From: Chitinophagaceae bacterium
GTDB lineage: Bacteria > Bacteroidota > Bacteroidia > Chitinophagales > Chitinophagaceae
Length of the DNA: 64,000 nt
Reading direction: 5' to 3'
Assembly (NCBI GenBank): GCA_016710745.1
Contig: JADJVB010000013.1
Span: forward strand, 310,001-374,000
Shown here: positions 61,177 through 64,000 of the stretch, piece by piece
Numbering within the stretch: position 1 is the first letter of the stretch
Layout of the letters: each line of letters starts with the position of its first letter
Made by a program: the position numbers and the translations under genes
The notes under the pieces: model-generated
What the model was told of the DNA's origin: nothing
Seen by the model: only the letters and a program-made list of their open reading frames with translations
The model's database searches: none

Positions 61177-62328
61177 ATGAAAAAAGTAACTTTGAAACTA
61201 ACTGCCTTAGTTATGTTACTGGGAGGAACAATAACTGTATCTTATGCCCAGAACAAAATAAACGTTGTAACATCTGCTGTTCCGTTTTTACGTATATCAC
61301 CTGATGCCCGCAGCGGCGGTATGGGAGATGTAGGTATCGCAACTACACCTGATGCAAACGCAGCTTTTGCTAACATAGCCAGAACCCCATTTGCAACAAG
61401 TAAAGTAGGTGTTGCCGTAAACTACACGCCGTGGTTAAGAGATTTATCAGTTAATGATGTATTTCTTGCTTCATTGGCCGGGTATTACAAACTTGATGAG
61501 CAACAGGCGATATCTCTTGGATTGAGGTATTTTAAACTGGGTTCTATTCAATTCACGGATGCTGCCGGTAACGACCTTAATGAATATAAGCCAAGAGAGT
61601 TTGCTATCGACCTTGGATATTCAAGAAAATTGTCGGCTAAGAATTCATTGGGTATAGCGATTCGTTATATCAATTCAAATTTAGCTAGTGGTACATTTGG
61701 CGGAACTACTTACAAAGCAGGTTCTTCAGTTGCCGGTGATTTACATTTCTACCATCATGGTGCGAAAGAAAATGGCCAAGGTTTAAACTGGGGTTTAACC
61801 TTGAGTAACCTGGGTTCTAAAATTTCGTACTCGAGCGATGCTCAAAAAGATTTCATCCCGGCTAACCTGGGTTTAGGTCTTGCTTATACCAAAGTATTTG
61901 ACGAAGCAAATAAAATTACGTTAGCGCTTGACCTGAATAAATTATTGGTGCCAACAGCTCCGGCAATTACAGGTACACCTGCTGTTGATGATGAAAACCT
62001 GAAGGCCTATCGCGATCGCGGTGTGGTTAGCAGCTGGTTGAAATCATTTGGCGAAGGCGGTGGAGCCAGCGAAGAATTTCAGGAAATTAACATTGCTGTA
62101 GGTGCCGAATACTGGTACAACAACCAGTTTGGCTTCAGAGCAGGTTATTTCTACGAGAATCCAAATAAGGGTAACAGAAAATATTTTACCGTAGGAGCTG
62201 GTGTTAAATACAGCGTTGCTGCATTGAACTTCTCTTATGTTTTCCCTACAGGAAGCGGTACAAGCCGTATTCCATTATCTAATACTTATCGTTTTGGTTT
62301 AGTATTTGATTTTATGAACGGAAAATAG
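61177..62328 (+). CDS. porV: Type IX secretion outer membrane protein PorV
   Basis: PorV (LptO) is an outer-membrane protein that binds the type IX secretion channel and helps deliver cargo to the PorU sortase. The 383-residue product has a signal peptide (MKKVTLKLTALVMLLGGTITVSYA) followed by the family start INVVTSAVPFLRISPDARSGGMGDVGIATTPDANAAFANIA. A FadL-like beta-barrel pattern runs to the end (FGLVFDFMNGK). It lies in the same neighbourhood as gldJ. The porU gene is not here. Confidence 0.95.
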   Translation: MKKVTLKLTALVMLLGGTITVSYAQNKINVVTSAVPFLRISPDARSGGMGDVGIATTPDANAAFANIARTPFATSKVGVAVNYTPWLRDLSVNDVFLASLAGYYKLDEQQAISLGLRYFKLGSIQFTDAAGNDLNEYKPREFAIDLGYSRKLSAKNSLGIAIRYINSNLASGTFGGTTYKAGSSVAGDLHFYHHGAKENGQGLNWGLTLSNLGSKISYSSDAQKDFIPANLGLGLAYTKVFDEANKITLALDLNKLLVPTAPAITGTPAVDDENLKAYRDRGVVSSWLKSFGEGGGASEEFQEINIAVGAEYWYNNQFGFRAGYFYENPNKGNRKYFTVGAGVKYSVAALNFSYVFPTGSGTSRIPLSNTYRFGLVFDFMNGK

Positions 62329-62345
62329 TTTAGGTTTTTTCATGT

Positions 62346-62384
62346 AAAAAAAGCGTCGGGCCTTTGGCCCTGACGCTTTTTTTG
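62346..62384 (+). terminator. Intrinsic terminator of porV
   Basis: The arms AAAAAGCGTCGGGCC and GGCCCTGACGCTTTTT form a long stem with one mismatch and are followed by T-rich sequence. Confidence 0.8.
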
Positions 62385-62431
62385 TTTTTAGTATCCCCTA
62401 AAAAGCAGATATTTACAGTTAAAAAAAACGG

Positions 62432-62917
62432 ATGTCATACAGAATAGGTTCGGGGGTAGATTACCACCGGTTAGTTGAAGACAGGAATCTTTGGATCGGT
62501 GGAGTTAAAATTCCGCATAACAAAGGAGCATTGGGGCATAGTGATGCCGATGTGTTGTTACATGCCATATGCGACGCCATGCTGGGAGCTCTTGCACTGG
62601 GTGATATTGGCGTGCATTTCCCAGACACAGATCCGGAGCTTAAAGATATTGACAGTAAAATTTTATTGGCTAAAACAGCCCTGTTGATAAGTCAAAAAGG
62701 TTATTCCGTGGTAAATATTGACAGTACACTTTGCCTGCAGGCTCCCAAAATTGCACCTTATATTAACCAAATGAGGGAAACTATTTCCTCCGTACTCTCG
62801 ATTTCAAATGATGCCGTATCAGTAAAAGCTACCACAACTGAAAAACTGGGCTTTGTTGGACGCGAAGAGGGATTGGTGGCTTATGCAACAGTTCTTTTAA
62901 GTAAATCGGGCCATTAA
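62432..62917 (+). CDS. ispF: 2-C-methyl-D-erythritol 2,4-cyclodiphosphate synthase
   Basis: IspF makes the cyclic diphosphate intermediate of the MEP isoprenoid pathway. The 161-residue product begins MSYRIGSGVDYHRL with the metal ligands Asp10 and His12. It also has the motif GHSDADVLLHAICDA with His44, and ATTTEKLGFVGREEGL near the C-terminus, typical of the trimeric enzyme. It starts about 50 bases after the porV terminator. Confidence 0.95.
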   Translation: MSYRIGSGVDYHRLVEDRNLWIGGVKIPHNKGALGHSDADVLLHAICDAMLGALALGDIGVHFPDTDPELKDIDSKILLAKTALLISQKGYSVVNIDSTLCLQAPKIAPYINQMRETISSVLSISNDAVSVKATTTEKLGFVGREEGLVAYATVLLSKSGH

Positions 62918-62927
62918 TATAAAGAAT

Positions 62928-64000
62928 TTGAAAAAAATATTGCTGATATCGGCCCCCCTCTTTCTCTATTTCTGTTGTTTTTCTCAAAAACAGGCAAATA
63001 ACTGGTATTTTGGTAACAGAGCCGGACTTGATTTTAATCAGTTACCGCCTGTTGCATTAAACAATTCGGTCAGTAATTCCGACGAGGGGTCGGCGGCTAT
63101 TTCTGATCAGAATGGCCAATTGCTGTTTTATACCAATGGCGTAACCGTAATAAACCGAACGCATGTTTTGATGAAAAATGGTGGCGGCCTGTTAGGCGCT
63201 TCAAGCAGTACAGATAATACAATTATTGTACCCGGCCCGGGCAACGACAGTATTTATTACCTGTTTACTGTTGGTGCTGTTTATCAACAGGGGAAAGGGC
63301 TGCGTTGCAATATTATTAATATGAAGGGCGACGGGGGATTCGGGGAGCTGATCAATAAAAATATCCTGGTAGATCCTAATGCTATCGAAAAACTGGCTGC
63401 GGTTAAGCATTGTAATAAAAAAGATGTGTGGGTTGTTTTTCATAAATGGAACTCAGACGAGTATCATGCTTACCTGATCACGGCTGCCGGGCTGAGCGCT
63501 AATCCGGTAATAAGTCATACAGGCCTGGTGATAACAAATAACGAGGATAATTCAATTGGTAAATTAAAATTTTCAATTGATGGGAAAAAGTTGGCCGCTG
63601 CTCATTCTTATGAAAATAACTTAATAGAATTGATGGACTTCGACAATACAACCGGCATCATTACAAATCCGGTTGTATTTAGGCCCACACCTGCCGGAAC
63701 CCCCAATGCATTTACAGGCGGATATGCTGCAGAATTTTCACCAAATGGCAGGTTTCTTTATGTGTCGGATAATTACACCAATGATGGGTCTTCAGCTTTA
63801 TACCAATTTGATATCAGCTCTGGGAATGCAGCGGGTATAGTGGCAAGCAGACAATTGATTTTCAGCCCCGATCAGTTTGCCGGTGCTTTGCAAATTGGTC
63901 CTGACCTAAAAATTTATATGGCGATCGGGAATGATATCGCGATATCCGTAATTGAGGATCCTGATCAACCGGGTATCAGTTGTAATTTTTCTCATCAAAA
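62928..64000 (+). CDS. Secreted protein with N-terminal propeller-like domain, cut at window edge
   Basis: The frame is open from a TTG at 62928 to the end of the window, 357 codons. It has a signal peptide (KKILLISAPLFLYFCCFSQ), then NNWYFGNRAGLDFNQLPPVAL, AISDQNGQLLFYTNGVTVINR and DNTIIVPGPGNDSIYYLFTV. This is the start typical of large Bacteroidota surface proteins that end in a type B gliding (type IX) sorting domain. That C-terminus is not in the window. The start codon is inferred, because no ATG occurs before the signal. Confidence 0.75.
   Translation, partial: MKKILLISAPLFLYFCCFSQKQANNWYFGNRAGLDFNQLPPVALNNSVSNSDEGSAAISDQNGQLLFYTNGVTVINRTHVLMKNGGGLLGASSSTDNTIIVPGPGNDSIYYLFTVGAVYQQGKGLRCNIINMKGDGGFGELINKNILVDPNAIEKLAAVKHCNKKDVWVVFHKWNSDEYHAYLITAAGLSANPVISHTGLVITNNEDNSIGKLKFSIDGKKLAAAHSYENNLIELMDFDNTTGIITNPVVFRPTPAGTPNAFTGGYAAEFSPNGRFLYVSDNYTNDGSSALYQFDISSGNAAGIVASRQLIFSPDQFAGALQIGPDLKIYMAIGNDIAISVIEDPDQPGISCNFSHQ

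Noticed and set aside
1..64000. CRISPR array, phage or complete insertion sequence
   Set aside because: I saw no regularly spaced direct repeats with unique spacers, no transposase or integrase gene, and no phage structural genes.

Overview
The window looks like a chromosomal segment of a Bacteroidota bacterium, most likely of the family Chitinophagaceae. The signs are gliding and type IX secretion genes (gldB, gldF, gldG, gldJ, porV), secreted proteins with type IX sorting signals, a MurF-alanine racemase fusion, many lipoproteins with a Cys close to the N-terminus, few Shine-Dalgarno sequences, and repeated promoter boxes of the Bacteroidota form TAnnTTTG. There are no rRNA genes, no CRISPR array, no phage and no complete insertion sequence. 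One tRNA gene (Ser, anticodon GGA) is present.

Layout. 1-2.6 kb: the end-clipped gldB, divergent from nadE, then a YbjQ-family gene. 2.7-6.6 kb: a MoxR / DUF58 / BatD-like / BatA operon that stops before the usual batB-batC-batD. 6.6-7.0 kb: a hairpin-rich gap. 7-16 kb: a WG-repeat protein, a cupin, rsgA, small genes, a gamma-type carbonic anhydrase, a patatin with a beta-barrel, an aminotransferase and a YiiX-like papain-fold hydrolase. 16-18.1 kb: a penicillin acylase homologue. 18.2-21.3 kb: a five-gene operon (membrane protein, winged-helix regulator, creD, COQ4-like protein, small membrane protein) with the same 17-base palindrome at two promoter positions. 21.6-25.1 kb: a large secreted propeller/beta-barrel protein. 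25.3-28.2 kb: a metallo-beta-lactamase-fold hydrolase, an AT-rich patch with a doubly frameshifted Gly-rich lipoprotein, and an XRE regulator with its own inverted repeat.

28.2-36.3 kb: methylmalonyl-CoA epimerase, the iscS-iscU-iscA iron-sulphur genes, a Pro-rich secreted protein, an M43 metalloprotease, gldF-gldG and a TerC-type membrane protein. 36.4-43.4 kb: the MurF-Alr fusion, lspA, two lipoproteins and fumC. 43.6-47.2 kb: a giant type IX-secreted reprolysin-like protease. 47.2-52.9 kb, minus strand: enoyl-CoA hydratase, a stand-alone B12-binding domain, a GT39 glycosyltransferase, an esterase-like lipoprotein and gltX. 52.9-55.6 kb: two paralogous lipoproteins around a polysaccharide deacetylase. 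55.7-58.4 kb: tatD, tRNA-Ser, a palindromic repeat cluster, a dead GIY-YIG nuclease gene and a second murF. 58.5-64 kb: gldJ, a 1.06-kb AT-rich gap, porV, ispF and the start of another secreted protein.

Three structures stand out. One is the autoregulated-looking creD operon with exact 17-base palindromes in both control regions. The second is a recurring promoter layout with TAnnTTTG (or a one-base variant) ending exactly 4 nt before the start codon, which implies leaderless mRNAs for nadE, gltX, murF and others. The third is a pair of palindromic element types: one inserted in frame in rsgA, and one bracketing a decayed GIY-YIG nuclease gene beside tRNA-Ser.
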